Below are positions 54,291 through 64,000 of a DNA stretch of 64,000 nucleotides, piece after piece; within the stretch, counting starts at the first letter, position 1, and every line of letters starts with the position of its first letter. This DNA comes from Steromphala cineraria (taxonomy: Eukaryota; Mollusca; Gastropoda; Trochida; Trochidae). Where the stretch lies: NCBI GenBank assembly GCA_916613615.1, contig OU744727.1, positions 20,592,093 through 20,656,092 of the forward strand, given 5' to 3'. The notes beneath the pieces were generated by a model that was not told where the DNA came from, did not search any database, and saw only the letters and a program-made list of their open reading frames with translations. The position numbers were made by a program, and so were the translations under genes.

Positions 54291-54337
54291 TATCAAAGTC
54301 ATCATCAATTAACACAGAATGTAAAAAAGGTTTTTAC

Positions 54338-54668
54338 TTAAAGGGGAATGAGCACGTTTTTTGAAAATTTCATATTTCCACTGATAATTGAACGTTAATG
54401 TTAAATGAAATATTTTGTTAGTGTCAAACATCTAACACAAATCAATCATCCGTAGTCAGAGGACAAAGTATAAAGATTATAAAATCCATTGGCGGGCATT
54501 TTAGTTTTTAGTTCATTTTGTGGAATTGCATGGCTAAACTTTACATTATATGTTTGAATTATTAATGCTTCAATTGAATGAAATACGTTGTCTTTCACTG
54601 AACCATTAATTTTTTTCCCCCTGACATCACCTTATATTCTCCGTAAAACGTGCTACTGCCCTTTTGAA
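54338..54668. mobile_element. MITE family C, copy 2
   Basis: Starts TTAAAGGGGAATGAGCACG and ends CGTGCTACTGCCCTTTTGAA. The interior matches 30454-30818 (AATCAATCATCC, TGGCTAAACTTTA, CACCTTATATTCTCCGTAAA). The right TTAA has mutated to TGAA. Confidence 0.75.
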
Positions 54669-57286
54669 ACATTGAGTACAAGTGGCTGATGTAGGAATTA
54701 TTTTGAATGTAAAACGATTATTTCCTGAAAATATGTTGTAGTCCAATTTGTAAATCTTCTTTTAAAAAGTGCCAAGTTTCTCTAGAATTTATTGTTATTT
54801 TATGAAAGCGATAAAGTTTAGGGCATTAGCCATTATCCAATGGAAAGAAGAATACATGATTGACATCTTGGTCTGTTAATCACTTACACTGTAACGGTTT
54901 AGTAATTCGGTGAAAAAATGGACATGGAAAACATGTCTCAAGAACTTTTTTGTGTTTAATGACATGTTGAAAGTTGTAGAATGTTAAATGTCATCATGGT
55001 TATATAATGTTGTATATGAAGACATTTGATTTGCAGTATACAAGTTTTTCTTACATAGTTTTGAACATTTATGTTCTATGGTTTATGTACATCATGTGCC
55101 AAAAAAAATAGGAAATACATACTGCATGATAAGGTGATGATATCTCAAAAGTACTTCAGATTATTTCAATTCGCTAAATGCAATCTCAAATAAAACATCT
55201 TGCAGTTTCCAATCATTAAAGCAAAGACTGCGCTATTGGTCGATCAAAGCTTAACATTAACCTCAGCAGGTATTTTCCTAAACTAACTAACGGGTGTTTA
55301 ACATTTAATCTGACTAGTTATTAAATATATGGAGCACCCGAGACCAATATTGTGTACAATATTTTGATAGTCCAATAACATTTGATATTTTATTTTATGT
55401 ATAGCCTGAATAACCTCCTTGAACGGCCTGTTTTCAAGTCCGACAACAGAGTCGAAATTAAAGTAACACCGCGGACAGTGTCGGAGATAATAATCGTTTA
55501 TAATACGAAAGAAATTGTACACTATATATCAATCCTATTTCGATATAAAGAAAATAGAAATATGTAATCCGACTATCTCAGAAAAATCAAATATTATATT
55601 GCATCGAAAATCACAATATTACTGAAAAGATTTCAAATGATGTACACTAATAAGACAGATTTAGTTACGATATAGAATTGAAGACATAAAAATAAAATAA
55701 AAGCAACAATATTGTCCTGACAGATGATGTGATGTGAAACTAAATATAGAACAGTGATGCAGCTTACGATTCATTATACATTAAATCCTTGATGCTGATC
55801 AACTGTTATCAACTTATCAGGTAGAAAGTTGTAGTCCGTGTATGAGACTAGAATACAATATAACTTGAAAGGTTATCATCAGGCAGTTCGGATATTGAGC
55901 CAAAGATGCACACAATTTTATTATATTTTTTCATTCTTATTCTACGTTTCTGATAGTATGAACCGATGGTATGGAAATCAAACTTATAATTTTTTCTTAT
56001 CATAAACGCGAAGTTCTGATCTTCGCATACAGGGTGATTTTGAAATAGATCCTCTCTTGGTAGATGGCATCCTCTCTTGGTATTTAGAATCATTTTAACA
56101 AATCGGGTCGTTCAACAACTCTCTTTTTTCCCGCAAAGAAAAATGTCATATAATTGTTTTACGTCGAAAACAGGTTGTGCACCTGAGAAAATACGTTTTC
56201 GAAGTCAAATCTAAATCATATTTAAATTGTTTTTAACCAATGAACTGTAGACAAGTAGACATAATCAATCTTGAAAATAATCTGTTCTGACTTGTAACGA
56301 AATAAAAACGATAAGCGACAGTTTAAAGTTTATATTTAATCTTATGGCTCTTTAGACAAGGAATCGTATAATAACTTGGCAATTATATGATCGGTTCAAG
56401 ATAGATCTATTCACGACATATACTAGGGGGATAGGGCAGGAAGTATGAGTGAGTTCAAACAAATTATATCCCTTAACCTGTGTCCATCTCCTACAAAATG
56501 GTAATGGTGTTATTTAAGACATTCATCGTGTCATGTTTTTATTACTTTATTATTAACATATGTCAAAATTACCTTCCTGCCTTTCGGTTTAAAATCGTGT
56601 ATGGACCCGACAAATATATATACGGTTTCACGTGTATATTAAGTTACATGCAACTAGTTTAACGAGTTTGAAAAAACATCAGATAATTCAAAACAAACCA
56701 TAAATGCATATTTCCTAGCTCATAATCTTGTTTGTTAATTGCTTGGAATTCGTGTGAAATCACTAAGGTCGCTTTAAAGACGTATTATTATTGAAATAAT
56801 ATATCAAGGGAATACAATCATGGAAAAAGACACAACTCCAATCAATCAACATAAATAAAGTTTTAATAAAACATAGCTCTAAAACAGTTTGGCTAACTCA
56901 CTCTCAGATTTCCCTCAGACATCTATCGATTCTAAAATTATCGCTAAGGTTTTAATTGTAAGTATAACTTTTTCTTTTGGAAATGCTTCTGTTTTACCCT
57001 AAAAAATAATGAAAAAAAAAACATACTGTGATGTCTGAAACGTTCTTTTCCTTTTAAGTTTAATGGAACTGCACAAAAACAAAACAAAATTCAATTTATG
57101 TTGATATTACCTACTGATGACCTTCTTTGCTATCGTTCCCTTTCATATCTATAGATACCTTCCTTTTTGGTAAACCTAACATATAATTTTCCTGATATAA
57201 CTAAAATCGAAGGTGGTCGTGAGGCAAGTGTTAAAGGTGTTTCAGTAGTATGTAGTTTAAACTACATTTTTATCATTATGAACATA
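54669..57286. other. Long AT-rich stretch without a supported gene
   Basis: No recognised coding region or repeat boundary. A short direct repeat ATCCTCTCTTGGTA occurs twice near 56048-56082. Small open frames have no motifs. Confidence 0.35.
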
Positions 57287-57690
57287 CAGCTGCGTAGCTT
57301 AAGTTTGTTCACTTACCTTCGTATTCTAGTGCAAATATCATGTAATTTATAACGTTTTTGAGACATCATATCATTGTGAAAACGAAATCGATAATTATGA
57401 AATTCAAAATACAAATTTTTTACATGGATGATTTTGATCGGAATTTAAGAAAATTCGACTTTCACAAATATGACCCCATCTGTCTATTTAAGAATGCCAA
57501 ATATCGACATTCAGCACCAGTGACAAAACGGTCCCAAAATATGGTTTGGGAATGGTTATTATACACATTGGCAATTGGTGATCTTCTGTAAGTGGTCCTG
57601 GAGTTATTTTATGAACGTCAAACCGAAACCCAAATAATGATATTTGCACTAAGACCACAAGCAGGTGAAGAAACTTTTGGTATGCAGCTG
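57287..57690. mobile_element. MITE family B, copy 3
   Basis: Starts CAGCTGCGTAGCTTAAGTTT and ends TATGCAGCTG, with TA on both sides, the expected target duplication. Interior collinear with 26814-27204. The 77-codon open frame inside is a by-product. Confidence 0.85.
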
Positions 57691-58037
57691 TAGTATATGG
57701 CATATTCATGAGGATCCTAGACTAATCCTGTCATATGGACTTTTCCAAGCCCTTTCTCCCATGCTTTTATACCATAAGAATCAAATAATACAATTTCAGC
57801 CATCTTCCCGTTCAAATGCAATATCAAACATTCTTTGGTTGTAATCAACAAACCTCTTATTTAGAAAGTTACCCGAAAAAGTACAAATATGTAAAAACAA
57901 TTGTAAAACAAACACATACTTATTATATTGATGAGCTGCTAATTTGCTGGTTTTTTGGGGTTTTTTTTTCCTCTTGTGAGGAAAACACACACGTACGAGA
58001 CCGTTTGCTTTGGCAAAATTCAAAGATCGACTTTTAG
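57691..58037. other. No gene supported
   Basis: AT-rich with a T-run near 57961. The right edge begins to resemble the LINE C-terminus described next. Confidence 0.4.
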
Positions 58038-58400
58038 TTCACTGGCAAGACTCCGTTGCTCTTCGCATGATTTAAACATTGAAACTGAAAAACAGAATCT
58101 GTCAAGTGTGTGATCTAAATAAAGTCGAAGATGAATACTATGTTTTATGTGTTTGCCCAGCATACAATCCTTTAAGACTTATGTACATAAAGAACTGTAT
58201 TCATAAGCACCCTGATATTAATAAGTTTATTTCTCTTATTAAAAGCAAAATTAAATCTCATTTAGAACATTTGTCCCTTTATATACACAAAGAACTTATG
58301 TTTAGAAAGAATGTGTTACTACCTGTTAATTTACAAAACTATGTACTACAGGCCTGTGGCCTTTCAGTATGGAAATAAACTATCCACGAAATGGTATTCA
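58038..58400 (+). pseudogene. LINE 3' fragment (Jockey/Nimb-like zinc-knuckle end)
   Basis: A plus-strand relic. Leu-Arg-Cys-Ser-Ser-His-Asp-Leu-Asn-Ile-Glu-Thr-Glu is followed by a one-base shift, then 58079-58378 reads Arg-Ile-Cys-Gln-Val-Cys...Glu-Asp-Glu...Cys-Pro-Ala-Tyr-Asn, the zinc knuckle. It ends Ala-Cys-Gly-Leu-Ser-Val-Trp-Lys, stop. The final DNA GGCCTGTGGCCT...GGAAATAAA matches the 3' end of the fragment at 35160-36250, so both belong to one LINE family. Confidence 0.75.
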
Positions 58401-58524
58401 GACCTTTAGTTATATATATCACTTGAAAGGACATTCCTTTCCTTCCAGATAATAGCTTGAGTGTGTGTCGATTGAGGAAGAGTTGACAAACAGTGAGAGC
58501 ATTCCTTCTCAGAGGTCGCTATTC

Positions 58525-58812
58525 TCTCCCCACAGAGGCAGACCAAGTCATGAAATGTTGATGCAGCCTCTGTTCACTGTTCTTGTACGCCTACCTTGTG
58601 GGATAGAATGGGAGATGCTTGATTGGAGGCAATCAAAGTTAGTTGTTCAATCAGCGACGCTGTCCTAAACTTAACATTTTGGCTACTGAATTATGGCAAA
58701 AGCCTTGTCGTATGAATCAACCCTTTCCATGCGAGAAGCGTTGTAATTTGATAAAGAATTTCAAATTGATTGTGGTGCATTTTTGTCCGCCAGGGGAAAC
58801 TGCTATACATAT
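58525..58812. mobile_element. MITE family A, copy 5 (3'-truncated)
   Basis: Starts ATTCTCTCCCCACAGAGGCA, GTCATGAAATGTTGATGCAG, CCTCTGTTC. The interior GATTGGAGGCAATCAAAGTT, TTGGCTACTGAATTATGGC and TCCGCCAGGGGAAACTGC follows. The right terminus is missing. Confidence 0.75.
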
Positions 58813-59082
58813 GTAGTATGTGTTAGTTTTATGAAATGTGATTCCTAAAATGACTTTTTCCATATATTCGTCTTCAAAGCGATGAATTCAACCTATCTAT
58901 GAATCTTCAATAAATGTTTCTGAAACTTTCGAGGTCCAAACGTTCGAGAAGCTGTGCTTTGATGGCAAATTCTCTTGTAAAACTGTCAACCCATTCTATT
59001 ATATGTTTGACAGCACAGATAAACTTTTGGGACCAATGATCTTGCAAAGGTAAAAAAGGTTGAATCACTGTCTATCACATTC

Positions 59083-59427
59083 TCTCACCAAAGAGGCAGA
59101 TCAAGTCATATAATGTTGATATAGCCTCTGTTCTATTCATCGACTTTGTGGGAGAGAATGGGAGATGCTTGATTGGATGCAATCAAAGTTACTTGTGCAA
59201 TCAACGACTAAAATCAACATGTTGGCTACTGAATAACTGAATCATGACAAAAGCATTGTCGTATGAATCACCCTTTCCATGCGAGAAGCGTTGTCAATTT
59301 CAAATGGATGATGGTGCATTTTTTTCCGCCAGGGGAAACTGCTGGATCCCGCAAACTCGGCGTAATAGAGCAGAGGCTGTATCAACATTTCATGACTTGA
59401 TCTGCCTCTGTGGGGTGAGAAAGAGAC
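59083..59427. mobile_element. MITE family A, copy 6 (both termini)
   Basis: The best complete copy. The left terminus (CAAAGAGGCAGATCAAGTCA...GCCTCTGTTCTATTC) and right terminus (CGGCGTAATAGAGCAGAGGC...CTTGATCTGCCTCTGTGGGG) are inverted over ~65 bases. The interior is ~210 bases. The target duplication is unclear. The plus-strand open frame at 59244-59540 is spurious. Confidence 0.8.
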
Positions 59428-60551
59428 GTCGCCTGAAGACTATTCTGCTTTTTTTAGTCTTCTTGGCTTTCCTCAAAACCCCAGTTGACACTGAAACAGA
59501 GACACAAGGAAATGATATCGCGATTATTTCCTTAAATTAGAGAAGCATTAGCCATCATATGTTTAACACAAGGGTAACAAATCGACAATTTAAATTCCTC
59601 GTTACCTGAGGAATGTATATACAACATTTTATCAAACTATATTTGCATGTCTTTTGCGCCTGGGGAAGAAGAAGAAACAATACTTTAGTAGGGACCACGT
59701 ACGGGATCAAACATTCGATGTTTTCAGATACCGGTAATTAATTCAGAAATAGTTAAAAAGTTAATTTAAATTTAAGAAGTCTTAACGGAGTAAGGTCACC
59801 ATAAATCATAGTCCCCATTGGTCATTAGACAAAAGTATTTTAATAGGTTTCAACTTTCTGCGTCATTTGCCTCTGGAGAAGAAGATGAAAATAGATTTGA
59901 AGGGCATGGTCTCTGTAGCCCGTAAGCCCAAAGCTATGAATTATTATCCTCACTAGTCAAGGAGTCTATACACAAGGTGTCAGCTTGCCTCTTGATAACA
60001 TGATAAAAATAGATTATAAACGTGACAACTGTGACCCTTATTATATAGATTTCAAACAATATGAATACAGCACCAACCTGAAATTGGATCTTCAACTGCT
60101 GCCAGTGTCAGTCTGATGACAATATATGAAATTCAATAAACAACTATACAGTCAGTTTCACAAGTATGACAGTGCCTTTTTATTTTAGAAAAGGCAAGAA
60201 ATTGCAACTCGATTATCATTATCAATTGATGATGCACTTTGGTATTTTTCAGAATTTACAAATTCTTCAATATTAAAGAAGATCTCTCAGGTTTAGAAAG
60301 AGCAAAAAAAATATTGACCGCTTTTCTGGATTCTATTGACATTTTTGGTTTGGCAAAGAACCAGTGGCAGTGGCAGTGGCATTTATCAAATCATTACTGG
60401 GGATGTCAGTACATATTTTCCTGATAAAACTAGGTTACTATCGGAACATGCACATGACGTCCTTGGGGGGACAGGGATGTTGGTAACATTTTCTCCTCCA
60501 AAGCTGTAACAAATTTCGTTAATAAAAATCTTTGGTATGCCAGGGAGTGGA
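59428..60551. other. No gene supported
   Basis: No recognisable coding region. Two GAAGAAGA-rich spots occur near 59670 and 59878 with similar neighbouring text, and a short AGTGGC triplication near 60363. Confidence 0.4.
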
Positions 60552-60868
60552 CATTCTCTCCCCACAGAGGAAAGATCAAGTCATGAAATGTTGATGCAGC
60601 CTCTGTTATATTACGTCGACTTTGTGGGATAGAATGGGAGATGCCTGATTGGAGGCATTAAAAGTGAGGTGTGCAATCAGCGACGCTGTTTTTAAATCGC
60701 CATTTTGGCTACTGAATCACGGCAGAGGCATTGTGATATGAACCACCTTTTCCATGCGAGAACCGTTGTCATTTGATAAAGAAATTCAAATGGATTGTGG
60801 TGCAAATTTTTTTTTTCGCCAGGGAAAATTGCCGGAACCCACGGATTTCGGCGCAATAGAACGAACAG
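60552..60868. mobile_element. MITE family A, copy 7 (3'-truncated)
   Basis: Left terminus ATTCTCTCCCCACAGAGGAA...GATGCAGCCTCTGTTATATT, the interior with GATTGGAGGCATTAAAAGTG and CATTTTGGCTACTGAATCAC, and CCGGAACCCACGGATTTCGG near the right. The outer right terminus is absent. Confidence 0.75.
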
Positions 60869-60889
60869 TATTACATAAAGTACATTAAA

Positions 60890-61219
60890 AGTCTCGTTCA
60901 CGAAGTTGATGTCTGTTCAGCTTGAACTTGTAGGCGCTTTGAGAATCTGCCACCTCGTACACTCAGCCCCCGTTGGTTGTCTGTGACGATACGACAGTTC
61001 CAGGGCGCCAGTAGACGCTTGTGAAAACAGCGACTCCCTTGATCATTGCCGGGTTTGGTCTGAAATAAACTGACTGTCCATCCCGGGAAAAAAATTCGTC
61101 ACTGCTCACCTGAGTGCTCAGCATGTTGTCCGGAAACTCTTCCAGCGGGAACTCCCGGAGAATGGCGCGTTGACCCTCTCTATATATTTCGGTGACATCA
61201 CACATCGCGGTATTGAACT
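60890..61219 (-). pseudogene. Possible 3' exon of the integrase gene
   Basis: On the minus strand, acceptor ATTATTTTCAG precedes an open stretch from ~61219 with Thr-Glu-Ile-Tyr-Arg-Glu-Gly-Gln, Phe-Pro-Asp-Asn-Met-Leu and Tyr-Trp-Arg-Pro-Gly-Thr-Val-Val, then TGA at 60963-60965. The same frame then continues Val-Tyr-Glu-Val-Ala-Asp-Ser-Gln and Tyr-Lys-Phe-Lys-Leu-Asn-Arg-His-Gln-Leu-Arg-Glu, which looks like the C-terminal beta-barrel-like tail of an integrase polyprotein. Linkage to the integrase exon is inference. Confidence 0.35.
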
Positions 61220-61534
61220 GAAAATAATGACTGAGGGTTAGAGGCCATGGCCATTTAAACTGAGAGTCCAAGGGCTAACAAAGACGTTTGCAATGAATTT
61301 TAGGACTTTGAGAGACTGCAACTGGTATAACTGCATGCACTCACCAGCCTTGAGTTCAGTAACACAAAATTTCCCGGGTTGTTCGCGAGCGAACACTCAC
61401 AGTTAAAAGAAGGATAACCGCCGCGAACAAGGTGTTACTGAACGCAAGGAAGATATGATTTCTCGGATTGCAACGTCAGTTGAATTTTTTGCCGCGTGTT
61501 CAACCGTGCACTCTAGATCACTCCTCTGGGCGTC

Positions 61535-61642
61535 TCAACTTCCGTCCTCCGTCTCCTCCTCGTCCTCGTGGTCCTCCACAGATCGGTCGGTGTCATCGTC
61601 GAGGAACTCACGCTCCTCTTTGGTTAAGGTTGCATACGGGAC
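61535..61642 (-). CDS. Acidic C-terminal exon of the integrase gene (inferred)
   Basis: On the minus strand a pyrimidine-rich stretch and TTTCCAG precede GTCCCGTATGCAACC at 61642. The frame is open for ~35 codons, Val-Pro-Tyr-Ala-Thr-Leu-Thr-Lys-Glu-Glu and then a very acidic Asp/Glu run, to TGA at 61535-61537. It joins the integrase exon in phase 0 if that exon uses the GTTAGT donor after 61933. Beyond the TGA the frame stays open for another ~40 codons, so the stop may be a mutation. Confidence 0.4.
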   Translation of the reverse strand, partial: VPYATLTKEEREFLDDDTDRSVEDHEDEEETEDGS

Positions 61643-61932
61643 CTGGAAAGCTACGTGAAAATGCAAATTATCAAAATACATCTTTTCGTCATGAAAGCAC
61701 GACACACAGTCATGCAATGTATTTAACGTTTTTGTCATATGAATGTTTACTTTGTTCTGTCCTAAACATGAATTATAGATATGTTTATTCTTAATGAAAA
61801 TATGGATAATAATGAGAGAACTGATTGACTAGGATTAAAAAAAATAACAGAGGCAAACATTATAGTTTTATATGTAAAGCCTTTACCCCTTCACCACTGT
61901 AAACAGTCAAGTTTAAACAGTCGGTTACTAAC

Positions 61933-62511
61933 GTGTTCATCTACAGGCGCAGAGAAGTTCGGTCGCTTGAAAAACAGCTGGTACGGTGTTTCAGGTCGAG
62001 TTGCCGTGTTCAATCTGTTGTTGTAAAAGTTATAAAACTTTGGTAGTTTATCTGGCCAGTCGGCACATACGAACATCTTCACTCTGAACCGTTCCACTCT
62101 CCCCTGACTCCGAGGATGGTACGCCCGGCCATGCATCTGAACAGTTTCAAATTCTTTTATAACTTCTTCTAGATCTGCGTTTCGGAACTCTTTCCCGTTG
62201 TCATACTGGAATATCCTTGGTGCGCCAAACATGTAAATGAAGTTTAAAACTACCCTCGCTATCTCTATTGCTGACTTTCCTTTGGTAGCTTGTCCAAAAG
62301 CAAAACGTGAAAAGCAATTACCAATGTTGCAAAAATAGTTGTACCCTTTGTAGGCTGGCATCTTCTTTAGATCGATCTGCCATCGTGAGTTGGGGTATGT
62401 CTCGGGAATTGGTTTCCTCGTCCGTGATGTTTTCGGTAGGTTTACATGCATGTCGAACAGAACCTTCAGTTTCCCGTACAACAGGGAAAACAGAACAGTG
62501 TATGCATTCAT
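61933..62511 (-). CDS. DD35E integrase core (rve-type)
   Basis: An open frame with ATG at 62511 encoding a retroviral-type integrase catalytic core. Trp-Gln-Ile-Asp has Asp47, Gln-Tyr-Asp-Asn-Gly-Lys-Glu-Phe has Asp104, and Ser-Gln-Gly-Arg-Val-Glu has Glu140, giving the D,D-35-E spacing. Phe-Ser-Arg-Phe-Ala-Phe and Phe-Gly-Ala-Pro-Arg-Ile are also typical. All three catalytic residues are present, so the domain could be active. The zinc-binding HHCC region expected upstream is missing or on an unrecognised exon. GTTAGT after 61933 is a candidate donor; without splicing the frame ends at 61891. It could come from an LTR element, a Ginger-like transposon, or be a domesticated gene; sequence alone does not decide. 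Confidence 0.7.
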
Positions 62512-62689
62512 AAATTAATGCTGATTTTCGATGATCAAGTTAAAAAAATTTCTTGATAATTCTAATCATATCCAACTTAGAACAGCAACGGCGATGGGGA
62601 AAATCTTAATCCACACTTTTCTTGAAAATTGAATTAGAATCTTAATCGAAAGGGTAATTCTCAAAAAAAAATTCTTACCAGTCTTACAA

Positions 62690-63500
62690 AATTCCTTAAA
62701 ATACGAAGAATAGAGTACTTTGGTTGTACCTGATCTGGGAAGTGATCGTTTCAAGGCTCCCCAAGAGGATTTGATAGTGTCTGTGTGATCTCCTGTTTCC
62801 AGGTCTTTGAAGTTTATGGAGTGGTTAACCTTGAGATGTACAAAGTCCTCCTCGCTTAGACAGTCATGTGCCTTCCAACAATCGCTAATGATTGTGGTGC
62901 CCGGTTTAATGTTGTTTTTTGATTATTTGAATTAGCGTAGCTGAATCACGCTTGTCAACACAGGCAACGAAACACTCTTTCGTCTCACGGTCAATTCCCC
63001 CGAAATCCACTGACCTTCTACCCTTTTCCCCCGATTAAACTTCCTTTTCCCAAATTTTGATTCGTCAATCCTTCTCACCCCTCCGATCTTAGCACTGTCA
63101 CTGTCACTGTCCAGAATACGCACACAAACCTCTCGCCAGAAATGGTACCAGTCAACCGATGTATTACACGATGTTATGTCGTTATGTCAAGTTCCCGTCG
63201 AACAAAATCTTGTGATAATTTCCACACCCAACAATACGTAAGAAGCAAGATCTTACCACAATCCAGTTTGCTGTTTTCAAACCATGAATTGTGACGGATG
63301 GAAATTTTTTCCGCACGAGGTTTTACAGCACTTCCAGCAAAATCCGTCCTTACTATAGCTCCTGTCTTTGCACAAATAAAACTTTCCAACGAAACATTTA
63401 AAGTTTTTCCCTCAAAGTTTCCGATTAGTCCCTTGTTCCCTAAAAATCTTAAAAGTTCTTCTTTATCTTCAGAAATCTTAAAAACGTCCCACAATCTCAT
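62690..63500 (-). pseudogene. Merlin (IS1595/ISXO2-like) DNA transposase, frameshifted
   Basis: Degraded transposase on the minus strand. Phe-Leu-Gly-Asn-Lys-Gly-Leu-Ile near 63440 and Ile-Ser-Ile-Arg...Ser-Trp-Phe-Glu-Asn-Ser-Lys-Leu near 63290 come first. Then Ile-Asp-Glu-Ser-Lys-Phe-Gly-Lys-Arg-Lys-Phe (first catalytic Asp, near 63060) with Arg-Val-Glu-Gly-Gln-Trp follows. After frameshifts, Ile-Ser-Asp-Cys-Trp-Lys-Ala-His (second Asp, near 62880) and His-Ser-Ile-Asn-Phe...His-Thr-Asp-Thr-Ile-Lys-Ser-Ser-Trp-Gly (62830-62770) complete the fold. These are hallmarks of the ISXO2-like family, known in animals as Merlin. Frames change at ~63170, ~63000 and ~62910. Terminal repeats were not identified. 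Confidence 0.75.
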
Positions 63501-64000
63501 ATTCTGAACATCGAGAAACTTACATTTGCACTATACTCACTGGGTGTAATGTGTACGCGAGGACGTTCGTTGTTACTGATCAGTCACGTGACTCTTAGAG
63601 CGAGAGACGTGTTATCATTGTCCTGATCACTACATAAAAATTGAATTATCACCATAATTCTGATAAATCATGTATCAATATTGGTATATATCTATTCCTG
63701 AGGTTTAACCATTTACTTATACACAACGAGAAGTATTGTAAACAAACATATGTTTGTCTTTTTTAACTTGATCACTGCAGTTACGTTGTTTGGAGTCCAC
63801 ACCTCATGCTCTTTCGACTACTAACATCTAAATAAATCAACAAATCTTAAATATAATCATGCCTATTTAACCCTTGATAAACCTAAAAACAGACTGCAAA
63901 TTTTGAAAGGGTTGCGAGCTGCATTAACGAAGTTTGGACGAGGTGAACAAGTAACCTGAAACGAATCGTAGTGTACGGATTGTTCAATCTAGGTATACGG
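63501..64000. other. No gene supported
   Basis: AT-rich right edge. No Merlin terminal repeat, gene or RNA recognised. Confidence 0.4.

Noticed and set aside
55848..56093. 81-codon minus-strand open frame
   Set aside because: No motif, no splice context, no related copy, in AT-rich DNA.
59244..59540. 98-codon plus-strand open frame
   Set aside because: Most of it is MITE family A interior and right terminus.

Overview
The window is AT-rich, intron-containing, transposon-dense DNA from an animal. The mix of LINEs with C-terminal zinc knuckles, a Merlin transposase, a Penelope-like GIY-YIG fragment, tRNA-derived SINEs and many foldback elements points to a marine lophotrochozoan, most likely a bivalve mollusc. 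That assignment is inference from repeat content; no single-copy marker gene is present.

Two host-type gene families give the window its structure. Family 1 (+ strand) is a small tandem family of ~156-residue intracellular proteins with an early Gly-His-Val-Ser motif, a Tyr-Ile-Ser-Trp-Trp-Pro motif and a late Asn-Cys-Ala-Trp motif, an order that suggests a permuted papain-like (NlpC/P60-like) fold. It is present as a C-terminal piece (1-171), a dead copy (1828-2172), and two intact coding exons (9356-9828 and 24986-25455). Each coding exon follows a TTCAG acceptor and begins with TG. Duplicated non-coding leader exons (ending at 1481, 7848, 18098 and 21047) all end in A before a GTAAGT-like donor, so the ATG appears to be assembled by splicing. 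Family 2 (- strand) is a three-exon gene with a short hydrophobic N-terminus, a Cys-rich exon and a propeller-like exon. One copy is intact (exons 53960-53985, 51848-52056, 43014-43774; 331 codons). Its paralogue at 31654-34775 is a pseudogene with a frame-breaking deletion, a stop and a frameshift.

Layout: 1-2.2 kb family 1 copies I and II; 2.8-3.3 kb two foldbacks around a tRNA-derived SINE head; 3.6-7.2 kb a decayed LINE (-) with a 2A-like motif; 7.6-10 kb family 1 copy III; 10.8-11 kb a SINE; 12.8-14.2 kb a TIR element with a 9-bp target duplication, split by an RTE LINE end; 14.6 kb a possible small secreted-peptide exon; 14.9-15.9 kb a solo LTR; 15.9-16.2 kb a Penelope-like fragment; 17.3-21.2 kb a duplicated promoter/leader segment; 22.4-24.2 kb an unusual GC-richer array of diverged hairpin-bearing monomers inside the inferred first intron of copy IV; 25-31 kb mostly unannotatable AT-rich DNA with MITEs; 31.6-34.8 kb the family 2 pseudogene; 35-38 kb LINE ends and a promoter-like cassette; 38.2-38.95 kb a 54-bp minisatellite with a 216-bp higher-order period; 43-54 kb the intact family 2 gene, whose 8-kb intron contains three LINEs, one inserted in another; 46.7-60.9 kb seven copies of one MITE family; 60.9-63.5 kb a DD35E integrase gene next to a degraded Merlin transposase.

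Most long open frames are transposon relics or by-products of repeats. The supported host coding content is family 1, family 2 and perhaps the small exon at 14.6 kb.
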